The notes: generated by a model not told the origin, from the sequence alone. A stretch of DNA of 64,000 nt from Chamaecrista fasciculata (GCA_003254925.1 QANZ01030731.1:1-64000); one strand, 5' to 3'; shown: positions 1-11,813, counted from the stretch's first letter. Made by a program: numbers and translations.

Positions 1-53
1 ACACGATAAACCGAATTGCTAACCGGGATACGGAATGTGTAAAAAACTCTCTC

Positions 54-425
54 TCAAGTAGTGTGTAGCCTCTCTTTGACCTCTAAACCCTCTACATATG
101 CTATTTTCGGCGCTTCCCCAAAGAAATTTAGGTCTGAATCATCCAAATCGGGCTTGGGCCTGTTTAATTGAGAATTGTCGCGAACCCACCGCGGACTCGC
201 CGCGGCTATACGTGGCGGCGGTTCCGGCGGCGGTTTTTCCAGCAACTTTAGTTCGCTTTCAGTTTGGTCCCTGACTCGTCTCCAAACATCCTTGAGTCTT
301 CCTCGAAGTAATTCAGCACTTTGGACTTCATTAAAACCTATCAAGAACATCGAGAAATTAAGTGAACTCTCAGGATAAAAAGGATCAATCAAGTAATAAA
401 GATTAAACTCGAGAAAACCACTCAA
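54..425 (-). CDS. Open frame of unknown function, possibly a terminal exon or a relic
   Basis: A minus-strand open frame of about 123 codons ends at a TAG at 54-56. I do not recognise the product. It is rich in charged residues, with a helical-looking stretch (LLRGRLKDVWRRVRD) followed by a proline run (PPPEPPP) in a GC-rich patch at 175-240. The first in-frame ATG on the minus strand lies inside the frame (MFLIGFNEV), so the open part upstream of it would need a splice acceptor or non-ATG start. It sits beside the left end of a Mutator-like element and a gypsy element, so it could be a gene fragment. The plus-strand frame over the same bases looks like a shadow. Existence as a functional gene is uncertain. 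Confidence 0.25.
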   Translation of the reverse strand: MSGFLEFNLYYLIDPFYPESSLNFSMFLIGFNEVQSAELLRGRLKDVWRRVRDQTESELKLLEKPPPEPPPRIAAASPRWVRDNSQLNRPKPDLDDSDLNFFGEAPKIAYVEGLEVKERLHTT

Positions 426-684
426 TTAATCACAAAATAGTCCAAATAATCATCAAACTTCAAGGCATCATATTTCATCATAAAAGGACATAAAGGCATG
501 CAAATGAATCCCAAATGAATATAAAATGCCCTAAAATGTCTCTAAAATACATGATGAAATATGGTAAGATCAAAAACCTTAAACCCCTAAAACTTAAATT
601 TTTTTTTAATCTTAATCTTCATCTTCCCAATTTAATATAAATTCCTAATTTTATTTTAATCCCTAAACCCCCTAATTTTTTTTA
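426..684. other. AT-rich non-coding stretch
   Basis: No coding, RNA or repeat signal is recognised; there are only A/T-rich runs and short CCCTAAA-like phrases around 585-680. Confidence 0.5.
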
Positions 685-1297
685 GGGTAAATTACACAAA
701 AGGGCCCTATGGTTTGACCCATTTTCAGATAGGGTCCCTGTGGTTTAAAAAGTATCAAACAGGGTACCTGTGGTTTGCTCCGTTAACAAAAAGGGTCCTG
801 AGGTATATTTCCGTTCAGAATTTGACGAAAATTTTGGCTAAAATACTATTTTAAGACCCTAACTACTAATTTTTATGCGTTTGACTCCCTATCTGTATGA
901 TAGAACTTTGACGAAAAAAACAATTTGTGGTAACAAATGAAATTTCACCTTTCAGTTCTCTCCCCCTATCTCTCTATGAACTCTCGATGAACTCTCAATG
1001 AACTCTCTCTCTCTCTCTCTTTCTCTCTCAAGAGAGATTGGGCAGATAAACACCGACGGAACTCAGACAAGTCGAGCTCTTGAATCATCTTCCTCAGATC
1101 CAATTTCTCGCCGCCTCCGCCTCCTACGACGCCTCCGTCAACACCATCACGAACCCCATCCTTGATGGCGGTATCCAGATCTAGAATCTGGCCGCTACCG
1201 TCAAAGCCCGGAACCGCGTCTCTCTTGGGAGGTTGATATGTCGCCACCACCGTCAAAGCCAGGAATCCATGTTGAACCATTGTTGTTCTTCTCTGTT
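685..1297 (+). mobile_element. Left end of a Mutator-like hairpin-family element, cut by a gypsy element
   Basis: The stretch opens with GGGTAAATTACAC, the same terminus as the complete hairpin element at 55638-56067. The following phrases (GTGGTTTGCTCCGTTA, a GGTCCTGAGG-type block and ATGCGTTT) match the left arm of the large element at 26021 in the same order. No right arm is present. Inside are a CT-rich tract (about 1000-1030) and a GC-rich block (1085-1260) open on the minus strand, which may be captured gene sequence. At about 1298 the sequence changes into the truncated reverse transcriptase frame of the Athila-like element. Confidence 0.55.
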
Positions 1298-4200
1298 TGC
1301 TCTATCCACTTCTATTCCTTTCTTGGAGATCAAGTGACCTAAAACAATGCCACGGTCAACCATAAAATGACATTTTTCAAAGTTTAAAATTAAGCTCCTT
1401 TCAATGCACCATTTCAAAACTTTTCTTAAATGATTCAAACAAACCTCAAAGGAGTCACCATATACTGTGAAGTCATCCATGAAAACTTCCATGCTATCTT
1501 CGAGGAAGTCATTGAAAATGGCTTGCATGCATCTCTGGAAGGTGCTCGGGGAGTTGCAAAGGCCGAAGGGCATCCTCCTATATGCGAAAGTTCCAAACGG
1601 GCACAAGAATGTGGTCTTCTCTTGATCTTCCGGAGCAATAGGGACCTGAAAATAACCTGAAAAACCATCCAAGAAACAATAGTGCGATTTCCCTGCAAGT
1701 CTTTCAAGCATTTGATCAATAAAAGGAAGAGGAAAATGATCTTTTCGCGTTGCTTCATTAAGTTTTCTATAGTCAATGCAAACGCGCCACGAGTTTTGCA
1801 CTCGTGTGGGAATCAGCTCATCTTTCTCATTTTTCACAACAATTATTCCACTCTTCTTTGGAACAACTTGCACAGGACTCACCCATTCACTATCAAAGAT
1901 GGGGTAAATAATACCCGCACTAAGGAGTTTAGTAACCTCCTTCTTAACAACATCTAAGATTAGGGGATTTAACCTTCTCTGTGGTTGTCTTTTTGGCTTA
2001 ATATCATTCTCTAAAAGGATTCGGTGAGTGCAAATGGCAGGGTTTATGCCAGGTATATCTGCTAAAGACCAACCTAAAGCTCCCTTATGTTCTTTCAATA
2101 CCTCAATTAATCTCGACTCTTCTTCCCTAGAAAGGCTACTAGAAATAATTACTGGTAACTTCTCATTCTCTTCCAGGAAAGCATACTTGAGGTTGGAGGG
2201 TAAACTTTTAAGCTCAAGGGTGGGCGGTTTATTAATGGAAGGGACGAGTTGTGTAACTTCTAAAGAGGAAAGGCTACACTCCCCCACACTTTTAGGAATA
2301 GTGCCCACACTATTACAATCCAAAACTCCCTTGACTTCCTTGTCATGAACATGGTCATCCACCTCTGCATGGTTATCTATACAAACATCATGTAAGAATT
2401 TGATAGAATGAGACAAAACACTGAATTGCATAGAATTATCAGAGGAGGAGTCAGAGTTAGGAATTGAGCTTGTTGGCTCGTCTCCAGAGTTTACAGGATT
2501 AGAGGTCTCCGAATTCTCCAATGGTTCCTCACTGATGCCAATGGAAGATTGAGTGTTGTGATCTTGAGTAGAATCCTCAGCAACAGCAATACCTGCACAT
2601 GAAACACTAGAGCTCTTGCTAGAGCTAGCTTCAGTAGCAACAGTCTGATTATCATAAACATAATCGATTTGTGCTGAGTTTGATGGAGGTACATGACTAG
2701 TACGATCAACTATCGAGTAGTTGAGATTAGTCTCATTGCCTCCACAAGCACAAATATCAGGTGGAGAAAAGAAAGAGAGAAAAGGGGAAACGAGATCATC
2801 ATTAGTCAGTTTAAAATCGCACAAATACATATCAGGCGAAGACCAGAAATTATCATCTTCTCCACACGCATTAATAGAATTCAGATCTAGCAGAGAATAA
2901 TCCTCATTCGGGTATTTCATTGCCTCATACATGTTAAAAGAGATCTTTTGATCTCCCACCTCCACATTAATCATGCCGTCTTTCATGCTAATTAGAGTAT
3001 TAGCAGTCCTTATAAACGGTCTTCCCAAAATCAATGTTGTGTCATTTGACACTCCATTGCTCATATCAAGCACATAAAAATCAGCGGGAAAAACAAGATC
3101 CTTTACTTTTACTAAAACATCCTCAACTATGCCAATTGGGTGTCTAATTGTCTTATCAGCTAGCTGTAGTACCGTACTAGTTTCTCTTGCAGAATTCATT
3201 CCTAAGGACTCGTAGACAGCTTTCGGCATAACATTTATTGCAGCCCCTAAATCTAGCAAAGCACCATTTACAGTTATTCTTCCTATTGTGCATGGAATGC
3301 TGAATGATCCAGGGTCTTGACATTTAATTGGTAGTTGAGGTTTAAAAATTGCAGAGACATTTGAACTAACCTGAATTCGCTCATTAGACTTAACTTTCCT
3401 CTTATTAGTGCACAAATCTTTAAGCAACTTAGCATATTTAGGCACTTTGTGAATCAAATCTAGTAGAGGAACATTTACTTCTAATTTACTGAAGAGATCT
3501 AGAATTTCCTTATCCTGCTCCTCATCATGTTGTTTTCTACTTTTTAAATATGAAGAAGGGAAAGGAAGATCTTTAACACGTACGTCTTTACCTTTATCCT
3601 CGCAAGGTTGGGGCGGTGCAGCTTCAGTTTGAGGAGGTTGAGGTAGTGATGAGGATGATTGAGTTGGTTCAACCTCAGCTTGGCTTGGAATGTGCTCTTC
3701 CACGGACTCATCTTCAGGTTCATCGACTACTTGAGTCTCTTGCTCAACCCGATTAGGGTGTGGGTCAGGAAGTTCTCTCCCACTCCTCAGGTTTATAGCG
3801 TTTAATGCCTTGGGGTTGATGACAGTGTTGGAAGGCATGCCTCCACTAGATTGGGCTTGATGGTTATTGATGGAGTTGGAAACTTGAGTGACATATCCGC
3901 TCAAATTCTCGTGCTTGGTTTTTATCATTTCTAATTCCTGGAAAAGAGCGTTGATGTTATTAGTCATATTTCCCATGTCTCCTCTCATGTTCCCCATCTC
4001 CCCTTTCATTTCCTTAATTTTTGAGGAGGTAGCCATTTTACTCTCTTGGATGGCCTTGAGTAGCAATTGGGTATCAATGTTACCCGAGGGACCAGACTTC
4101 TGCTCAGTTGGAACGATGGCACTGGAGGTAGGCCTTTGTTGATAATTTTCAGAAGAGGAAGCTCCTCCTTGATTACCACCTCCCCATCTAAATCCAGGAT

Positions 4201-4360
4201 GATTCTGCCACCCTTTGATTATATGCCGGAGCAAGTTGATCTCTTCTTTGAAACTATCCTTGTCTTTGTTGATACATAGCTGAAACTTCTTCACAATTAG
4301 TGAAGGGACAGTTTTGAAGAGTAAGCATCGATGAATTGCAGTTTTGACAGGAAGCGGCAA
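1298..4360 (-). pseudogene. Athila-like protease / reverse transcriptase, truncated
   Basis: This encodes the pol part of the gypsy element. The N-terminal segment is a gag tail (NHPGFRWGGG), followed by a low-complexity linker rich in P, Q and S. A retroviral-type aspartic protease comes next, with ALLDLGAAINVMP; D-L-G-A in place of the common D-S/T-G-A is usual for Athila elements. A second linker of about 200 residues follows, then the reverse transcriptase with WRVCIDYRKLN, DGFSGYFQV, FGLCNSPSTFQ and the catalytic FMDDFTVYG. The frame loses similarity just after GIEVDRA, so the thumb/connection region, RNase H and integrase are absent. The last 14 codons before the stop come from neighbouring sequence. 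It would have acted in cytoplasmic virus-like particles to copy the element RNA. Confidence 0.8.
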
Positions 4361-5293
4361 CCATGGCTAGGCTCGAAGGAGATGGTTGAGCATATTGTAC
4401 TGGAGGAGCATACTGAGCCTGTGGGAATTGAGACTGAATCTGCTGAGTTTGCTGAGTTGAAGAAATCTCGTTGAAGTGATCCAAACTATTTGCTATCTTC
4501 TCCAGTAAAGGATCTAGATCAGCTGTAGAGACTCTAACTGCTTTGATTGACCTGATATCCCTCACACATGTTGACGATCGAGTGCAATTTTCCTGAAAAA
4601 ATCCCACGCCTCTGCATCTGGTTTGTCATAGATTCCCCCATTAGCGGCTGCATTCAACATTCTTGTCTCTTCAATATCCAGACCGTTGACAAAGAATTCC
4701 ACCAGACTTTTTGTGGAGTACTGATGGTTTGGATAGGCATCAAGCATATCCATAAATCTATTCCAGAAGTCGAAGAAAGTTTCTGTAGCATCTTGTGTGG
4801 CAGCAGCTATTTCCTTCTTGGCTGCTGCAGTTCTAGTTTGAGGGAAGTAATGACTAAGGAAAACCCGACGAAGATGTCTCCATGAAGAGTAAGCATCGGC
4901 GAAGAATCTAGGAAGATTGTTGTACCATGTTCGAGCCTTTCCTTCCAATGTGAGATGAAAGATCTTCCACATACAATTCTCTACTGAAATAGCTCTAGGC
5001 TTCATGGTCCTACAATGCATGCGCAAATTAGTCAAATGTGAGTAAGGATTCTCACCAGTTAGACCATGAAATTTAGGAAGGTTATTCAATATAGGACCCT
5101 TGATGTCAAATTCAAAGTCAAAATCACGGTCAGCATTTTGCAGGTTATCCAGTGCAGCATCAAACTCCTCTTGATTAACACCCCTAATTGACCTAAGCGC
5201 AAGTTGTTGAGGGTTAGGTTGTGGAGCTATGTTATTGTCTGCATTATTAACCTGACGTTGCTCCAAATCCATACCACGGTTATTCTCACCCAT
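4254..5293 (-). pseudogene. Athila-like gag, frameshifted
   Basis: The structural protein of the gypsy element is split into two overlapping frames (5293-4562 and 4607-4254). The first begins MGENNRGM and carries the retrotransposon gag core: HLTNLRMHCRTMK, LTLEGKARTWYNNLP, WRHLRRVFLSHYFP and TFFDFWNRFMDML. The second holds a cysteine-containing stretch (CQNCNSSM, then CPFTNCEE) resembling the Athila gag tail. A further frame change near 4260-4350 links it to the pol frame. The ATG at 5293 is the first in frame after about 340 bp of non-coding leader that follows the primer site. Confidence 0.75.
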
Positions 5294-5634
5294 ATTTAAT
5301 TCTAGTTCCGGTTCAGAATTAACCTCTATTGGTCTATAATTATCTTCACCTAAATTTCTTATTTTTTTTCTCTTTTCTTAGCTTCCTACAGGTTCTTTCA
5401 ATTTCAGGATTCAAAGGATTTAAAGGTGCCTTATCTTTCCTAGGCATGCAACACTAATTCAACCCTAGAAGCTTTAATATTGAAAAATTTAAACAAACTA
5501 ACGACTTACTAAATAATAAATAAACTACGAAACAAATTAAATAAAATGAAAACTAGACTCCCTAAGACACGCAAAAACAAAGTAAATCAAATTCGTAAGG
5601 ATTTGGCACTATTAATCGTTAAACTTAAAGGATA

Positions 5635-5654
5635 GTTCCCCGGCAACGACGCCA
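5635..5654 (-). other. Primer-binding site, tRNA-Asp type
   Basis: On the minus strand this reads TGGCGTCGTTGCCGGGGAAC, complementary to the 3' end of plant tRNA-Asp with one mismatch in the usual Athila site. Three bases separate it from the TG that marks the LTR edge at 5658. Confidence 0.75.
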
Positions 5655-5657
5655 ATT

Positions 5658-6990
5658 TGACCGGACCCCGTCGTAAGGTGGTCAAAATACCGGAATTAAT
5701 GCACTATAGTGGTGCAATCCGAGTCAATCTCTCGAGGAACTTACTTATATAGTTTAAAAGCGAATAGCACTTTAATTCTTACTAAACGGGAAAGGTAAAA
5801 GAAATTGTTTGGATTATTGATCTAATACCTAAGACACAAATTAATTAAGCAATAAATATTTAGTGATTTTTAACTAAAGGACTAGATTGAAAGAAAACAA
5901 TAAATAATAAACGAATTTACCAAATTAAGAAGATATCCAACAGAGCGATTGGATTTAGCAATCATCACTACTAACGATAAGTAGAGCATCTCACAAAAAT
6001 CATCCTAAGGTAGTCATTAATTACTTAATGACCTAGACTAACAACTTAATCATGAAAAGACATTAAACAAGATAATCCATAACTAGAATTGAAAACCTTC
6101 ATTCAATTGATGATAAAAGAATGATCAAGAATCATAAAACTTAATAACAAAAATTATTGTCAAGACACCAAGCTCTTAATCAATAAACAAGAATTATAAC
6201 TAGTTCTTAGGTTCAACAAGAAATCAAGAACAAGAAAGTAAAACCCTAATTCAAGTGTGAGAAAACTCCCTTAAATGTAGACCCTAGTTCATGCTTTGCT
6301 CCAATGCTCCTCCAGGCGTAGGTATTTAGCTGCTCATGGTGGAAAGATGAACAATATCAGATTGAATTGCCATGATCCCACAAGAACTTTGAGATGAAGA
6401 ATATTTCTCTATTTTCTACGGTGCTCTCTACTCTTTGAGCTCTCGGAATTGGCGATTTGAGAATGAAACGTCGAGCTCTATTTATAGCCCTGAGTAATAT
6501 GCTTGATCCGCAAGTCAAGGAGCAATTTTGGACTTGGGCCGTCAGCTGTGCCGGCGGCCCAACACGGGGGCGCAACGCAAAATACGCGAGTTTTCGATTA
6601 TTATCTCTGTATCTTGAATCCTAGCCGTCCAAATTATATGTTTAAACTTCGGAATATCCTGAGCCGCGAGATTTCCAATTTGAGCCGCTGGCTCAAATTG
6701 ACGGCGCAGCGCAAAATCCGCTCTGAAGATATTTGCTAACGTCATACTCCTCTCAGAGTCTCGCGCCGCTGGAAGTTCTGATTTGGGCCGGCAGCCCAAC
6801 ACGATGGTGCAAAGCTTTTTGTGATCCTCTCGCTAATTCTAGACGTTTCCCTTTGGTTAGACCCTGTTTGGATGTCTGAAACACTAACAAACCCATTAAA
6901 TAGCACTTATTTATAAAATACAATAAATAAACACTAAATAACCTATTTTTATCCATTTTATTATGCCATACCTTAGTGCCGCCCTTAATA
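5658..6990 (-). repeat. 5' LTR of the Athila-like element
   Basis: The inner edge is at 5658, just outside the tRNA-Asp primer site. A TATA box (TATAAATAG on the minus strand, 6486-6478) lies about 820 bp from that edge and would start the genomic RNA. The outer edge cannot be fixed: a second gypsy leader is reached by 7118. No second copy of this LTR is in the window to compare. Confidence 0.6.
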
Positions 6991-7120
6991 CATTAATTGG
7001 TCTAATTATAACATATTAGCATTATAAACACGTAAAAAGAAGACCAAATATCATATCAATATTTGGGTTGATCAATAACATCTGAGGAACTTAGCTCCGT
7101 TAGACACAGTGATCAAACCA
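6991..7120 (-). other. Leader remnant of the chromovirus-type element
   Basis: The sequence directly downstream (on the minus strand) of the Met-type primer site is the expected untranslated leader. It is cut off by the Athila-like LTR, which suggests the Athila-like element landed in this leader. The boundary is approximate. Confidence 0.35.
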
Positions 7121-7134
7121 TTGCTCTGATACCA
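7121..7134 (-). other. Primer-binding site, initiator-Met type
   Basis: On the minus strand it reads TGGTATCAGAGCAA, complementary to the 3' end of initiator tRNA-Met. Four bases separate it from the LTR edge at 7139, the standard plant gypsy arrangement. Confidence 0.85.
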
Positions 7135-7138
7135 ACTT

Positions 7139-9406
7139 TGTCACGACCCTCTAACGGAATCCGTGATTGACATGAACCATAAGGAAGATCCCTGTGGCCC
7201 GTAAGCCTGACACCATCGCATTACATAACCAAATCCAATTTTACATATCATTTAGTGATGACTTATAATTCAATTTACTTTAATAGAATTTCAAAAAAAG
7301 TTTTTTTTTTCCCTATAAGTAGAGAGGGGTCCATAACTCGTACAAGAATCAATTCAGCAACAACAGTTCAATAGAGAGCTCCGCTCTCGTTTGAAATTAG
7401 AATAGATACAAAAGAGCACTTTGCCTCCATCACAATTCAACTCAAACGGAACATAGTTAATTCCCTGACTGTAGATCTAACGGAGCACACCTAAAGGCTA
7501 ATATAAATTTCAATTGAATCAACATCTTATGAATTGCCAAGGTACCCACAATAGAAAATATGTGGGACTATAAGAGGACCACCCGATCCAAGCAACACTA
7601 GAATATGTATCATGCGAACCTAAAACTGAAAATAGTCAATATAAAAAGGGATGAGTCACGAGACTCAATGAGTAATCACCTATTCTAATAGTGGTGGGCA
7701 AGTCATTCTCACTAGTTTAGTTAAACCATTAATAATGATTTTAGTAATAATTATGATAATGATAATGATAATAATGCATACATATAATACATTCATATCT
7801 GAAGTACCAATAAATGAAACAAACATACCTCGTAAGCATTCTCTTCATAGTCAACTATCATAACATGATCAATTTCCATATTATAACTCAAAACTCGATT
7901 AATAACGTAGATCACATGCCTTCATATTCCGTAGAAATTTCTAGAATTTTAATCTTTTTAATTAGTCAAAAATCTTGCACAAATCAGAAATACATTTGAT
8001 CATAAAACATGTGGATGGCGCCCCAAATACCCGTGGTACGTCTCGTAAGTTGCTTTTGGCCTCGTACTGTAACGTTAGCACATTTCGTAAAGCCATAATC
8101 AACATAAGATCATACCTATAACATGTGGCACATCCTATAAAGCCATAATCAGCCTAGGATCGTACTCACAACACGTGGCATGTCTCGTAAAGCTGCATCG
8201 GCCTAGAATCGTACCCACAACACATGGCACATTCCATGAAGCCGTGTTAGCCTAAGACCATACCCGCTACACATGGCACATCCCGTAAAGCCGTAATTAG
8301 CCTAGGATCGTACTCACAACATGTGGCATGTCTCGTATAGCTACATCGGCCTAGAATCGTACCCACAACACATGACACATTTCGTAAAGCCGTGTCAGCC
8401 TAAGACCATACCCACTAGCACATCCCGTAAAGCTGTAAGAGGCCTAGGACCGTACCAATAACAAAAGAACCAACTATTCATCCATTCATAAAAAAGAAAA
8501 CATTTCTCAATAAGTATCAAAACCTCATCCATTCATGAAACCAATAAAAATTTATCTCATACGCAAACTTAATCCCGAATGAACCATTCAATATATATAT
8601 ATATATATGTATGTATGCACTCATTCATTCATTAACCTCGCAAAGAAAATAATATGCTCAAACATATCACATAAGAATGATAAACAATTTGCTAGAATAG
8701 AGAGGATACTCACCTGAAGGTATGCACTATAACCTAAAATCCACTAAACAAATTACCACCTTCAAACTTGAGATAGAATGCATAGTACCTAAGAGAAGAA
8801 AGGAGGAGGATGGTGGCAGCACCACCACCGTGGGAGGCCACCAGCATTGCAGACTGGCCGGTGGTTAGCCGGTGAGCTGGTCTGCGGCAGCGGCTAGGCG
8901 ACGTTGGGCATGAGGAGCTGGGGAAGAGTGAAACAAGATGATGATGAAAAAAGGAGGAAGATGGAATCGTGCGTGGCTTATATGGATTTAGTGGGGTTGC
9001 TTTGTAATATTAAAACGTTGGGGGTCGAAAAAAATTCTAGCATAAGGGTTCAGAGGTTAAAATTATTGTTTTACCCCAGAAAAATAAAATTATTACAAAA
9101 TAGTCCCTGAAAACATAAAATTCTAAAACTCGAACTTTTCAACAAAATTTTTATTGTTGGATTTGTTGCAAAGAGTAGGTTTCAAATACATAATTTATTT
9201 TTGAAAATTCTATCTCTATCTATTACTTTTTCTTACTCGAAAGTATTCTATTACAGTGCCAAGATAAGAGTCCGATGAAAATTTTTAACTCCGTTTGCTC
9301 CAAAAATTTAACCACAAGCTCCAAATGACTTCTATGTTTACTATATAATTCTATTTCAATCAAGGTACTAAATCTAATATTTTATATAATATCTTGGGAT
9401 ATTACA
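7139..9406 (-). repeat. LTR of a chromovirus-type Ty3/gypsy element
   Basis: On the minus strand this 2268-bp LTR begins TGTAATATCCC and ends GGGTCGTGACA, the termini typical of Tekay/Del-type plant chromoviruses, and is followed by the Met primer site. It holds a tandem array (8008-8462). A likely TATA motif (CATATAAGCC on the minus strand) lies near 8977-8987. No coding part of this copy remains; only the LTR and a short leader are left. Its outer flank is the gag of another gypsy element, so it inserted there. Confidence 0.8.
8008..8462. repeat. Tandem array, 49-50 bp units in a three-unit higher-order pattern
   Basis: Eight to nine units each contain a CAC(A/G)TGGCA start, a CGTAAAGC-like middle and a CCTA(G/A)(G/A)A-TCGTACC end. 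Consecutive full units measure 49, 49 and 50 bp. Units resemble the third next one more than their neighbours, giving a period near 148 bp. The array lies in the chromovirus LTR. Confidence 0.75.
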
Positions 9407-10310
9407 GATCCCTCATTACAACTACTAGGGATATGGAGTCTACCCTATGCAGCCAACAAATTTTCGCTTGATCAACCAAATGATCACACCCCCTCAACTA
9501 GCAGAAGGAATTTTAGCAGCGAATGTACTAGCGGCAGAGTTAGACCAAAATTTCAAAATGCCAATGAAACTCACACCGTACACTGGAGAAAAGGACCCAA
9601 GGGAGCACATGCTCACCTTTAAGGCTGCAATTCAAATCTCAAACATGGGAGATTTGCAAAGATGCATGCTCTTCCTAGTCACTTTAGAAGGACCAGCTCT
9701 GGATTGGTTCTCGAAGCTACCCTTTGGATCGATTCATTACTTCAGAGATTTGGAGGAAATATACATGAAGCACTTTGCAACAAGCAAAGTCTATAAGCAG
9801 CCCATGGCCATGTTATCTGACGTGCGTCAAATGAAGGGGGAATATCTGAGAGACTACCTCTCAGATATTCGGCGGAAGCCCATCTCCTATCAAGGAAGAC
9901 CTTGGCGTCCTGCATCTAGAAGAAGCCCATTTCCCATCAAGGAAGACCTTAGGTGCCTTGCATTTGGAAGAAGCCCATCTCCCATCAAGGAAGACCTTGG
10001 GTACCCTGCATATGGAAGAAGCCAATTTCCCATCGAGAAAGACTTTGGGCGCCCTGCATCCGGAAGAAGCCCATCGACGAAGAGACAGTTTAAGAGGCTT
10101 CTAGAATGACGAAGGCGCCGAGACAAAGACGCCACATAAATGACAACAGAGAAAGATATGGATAAATCAAAAGGAAGTAAGGAGCCTCGAGAACAGGACA
10201 CATAAAAGCAAGGCATGAAAACAACGAAGAATGCACAACAAAAGAAAAAAAGGAAGACTCTGGAAGGGGACTCCACTGGTGGGGACAAAACTACTTCCTT
10301 TGAAGGGACT
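9407..10310 (+). mobile_element. Gypsy element fragment: gag without pol
   Basis: A plus-strand gypsy gag starts right at the outer edge of the chromovirus LTR and is followed, without any pol sequence, by a Tat-like LTR. The copy is therefore either an internally deleted derivative or a non-autonomous element. Its upstream part was displaced by the chromovirus insertion. Confidence 0.6.
9447..10109 (+). pseudogene. Gypsy-type gag, partial, with a 16-residue repeat tail
   Basis: The first 130 residues match the retrotransposon gag domain: LTPYTGEKDPREHML, MLFLVTLEGPALDWFSKLP, then FRDLEEIYMKHFA and QMKGEYLRDYL. Instead of the usual arginine-rich link to a zinc knuckle, the frame runs into about four copies of a 48-bp (16-residue) repeat of the type GRSPxPIKEDLGxPAx (9880-10075). 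It then stops after KRLLE. The first ATG after the LTR junction is used as start, but the true N terminus may have been lost with the displaced upstream part. The capsid-forming function is inferred from the family; no partner protease or polymerase is nearby in the same orientation. Confidence 0.65.
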
Positions 10311-11030
10311 AGTGATAATATGCCCAATAACCAAGTAATATTAGACCCAATAACTAACCCCAAAGTATGAAGCCCTAGCGGAAATCAAAGAAGACCTCCC
10401 TCCCAGAATGGCTCCTTTGGCCATCTAAGGCCACCAAGGCGCCGAAATGACTCCTTTAGCCATCAAAGGTCACCAAGGCACCAGAATGGCTCCTTTGACC
10501 ATCTAAGACCACCAAGGCGCCGAAGTCCAAATCAGAACGTAGTAAAGACAAAGGAGCAAGAAATCAGGAAGCCGTTACCACACCATAAAAGCACCAAAGT
10601 AAAGAGCTTTGATGGGCAAGCAGAAATCAATGAATTAAAGAAGACCTCCCTCCCATAATGGCTCCTTTGGTCATCAAAGGCCATCAAGAAGCCGAAGTCC
10701 AAATCATAACGAAGCAAAGACAAAGGAGCAAGAGATCAGGAAGCCGTTACCATACCATAAAAGCACCAAAGTAAAGAGCCTTTATGGGCAAGCAGAAATC
10801 TCTCCCGGGCAAGACGCCCCCGCTCCCTGAAAGGCTCCCTCTGTCTTAGTATAAAGCAAACCACCCTTCACACAAGAAAGGTACGCAATCATTCTCACTT
10901 ACTCACTATCAACTCACTCATACCAATATCTGACTTAAGCTTCAGAGGTGAATTACAGGGTAGCCCCCTGTTCTTTATTATCTTGCAGGTAACCATTTTC
11001 TCAAGAGTTACCTCATCTGAACCAGGTAAT
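10311..11030 (+). repeat. Tat-like gypsy LTR with internal duplications
   Basis: The R/U5 signature of Tat-lineage elements is visible at about 10930-10995: TGACTTAAGC, then a CAGAGG block, then CCCCCTGTTC and a TTGCAGGTAA end. A TATA box (TATAAAGCA) is at about 10850. U3 contains repeated GGCTCCTTTGGCCATC-type modules and a duplicated block of roughly 170-240 bp (10380-10620 against 10632-10800). The exact edges are not defined; TGATAATATGCCC at about 10312 is a candidate left edge. Confidence 0.5.
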
Positions 11031-11348
11031 GACCCCCGACCAGAATGTAGTTCATCAAAAACATTTTGCTAATATTTAGGACCAAAATGATCCTTTAACC
11101 ATCTTTTTAATATGCTTCATAGTTGATATTGTTATTATTCTTCATTTGTGCTTATTAAAATTTTTACTTGCCCATATATAAGAAAGGAATTTTTAGAATT
11201 ATACTCTTTTGCTCTAATTTTGTGAGAACCAAGAAGAAGCTTCAGATTAGAAACCAGAACATTCAAAATACATTTAATTCTTGTAACTTGTTGTCTCCCG
11301 GATACAAAGTCACCATATATTAGCCATATATATATGTTAATTAATTAA
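11031..11348. other. Non-coding stretch with a diverged copy of 18933-19075
   Basis: From 11106 (TTTAATATGCTTCATAGTTG) to about 11250 the sequence is clearly similar to 18933-19075 inside the LBD intron. The shared phrases, in the same order, include ATTCTTCATTTGT, TCTTTTGCTC and AAGAAGAAGCTT. Nothing else is recognised. Confidence 0.6.
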
Positions 11349-11690
11349 GGCCAAAACTTTTGGCCTCATATATTTTGTTCAGATTTAAATTTCATCTCAT
11401 ATATTTTATTATTGTACTTTTAATACCTATCTTTTGGTCTAATGCAAAATTGGTCTCATATCTTTTTTGTTGCAAATTTGGTTTTATATCTTTGCAACTA
11501 GTTCCACCATAATTAGTCTCACAATATAATTTTTTTGCAAAAATATGAGACCAATTCTGCAACCTGACCAAAGATACAAGACCAAATTTACAACTCGGCC
11601 AAAAGATATGAGGTCAAAAGTACAACAAAAATAGATATAAAACCAAATCGTGACGGGTAAAAAATATGGAACAAAAAGTTTACTTTAACC
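11349..11690. mobile_element. Mutator-like hairpin element, 342 bp
   Basis: The 9-bp direct repeats ATTAATTAA flank it (11340-11348 and 11691-11699). The termini GGCCAAAACTTTTGG and its diverged inverse at the right edge, plus internal GGTCTCATATCTTTT / AGATATGAGGTC pairs, make it a fold-back element. It has no coding capacity. It lies about 120 bp past the LBD stop codon. Confidence 0.75.
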
Positions 11691-11813
11691 ATTAATTAAA
11701 AACACAACCTCATTACACATTATCACAAAATCACACATTACAACCAAAAGTTGTCAAAGTTGCTAGCTTGGTACATTCACAAAAGAGATGATATATATAT
11801 ATATATATGAGAA

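Larger units (their letters stand above)
1298..6990 (-). mobile_element. Truncated Athila-like Ty3/gypsy retrotransposon
   Basis: Read on the minus strand the order is LTR (about 6990 to 5658), tRNA-Asp-type primer site (5654-5635), gag (5293-4254), protease and reverse transcriptase (4360-1298). RNase H, integrase and the 3' LTR are missing: similarity stops inside the reverse transcriptase at about 1298. The FMDD polymerase box, DLGA protease motif and an NHPGFRWGG-type gag tail point to the Athila lineage. Frameshifts near 4570-4600 and 4260-4350 break gag from pol, so the copy is dead. The outer LTR edge lies somewhere between about 6890 and 7118. Confidence 0.8.

Noticed and set aside
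7121..7134. GCTCTGATACCA as part of a tRNA gene
   Set aside because: No tRNA body surrounds it; it is a retrotransposon primer site next to an LTR edge.
8008..8462. Repeat array as CRISPR
   Set aside because: Units are contiguous with no unique spacers, in a plant LTR.
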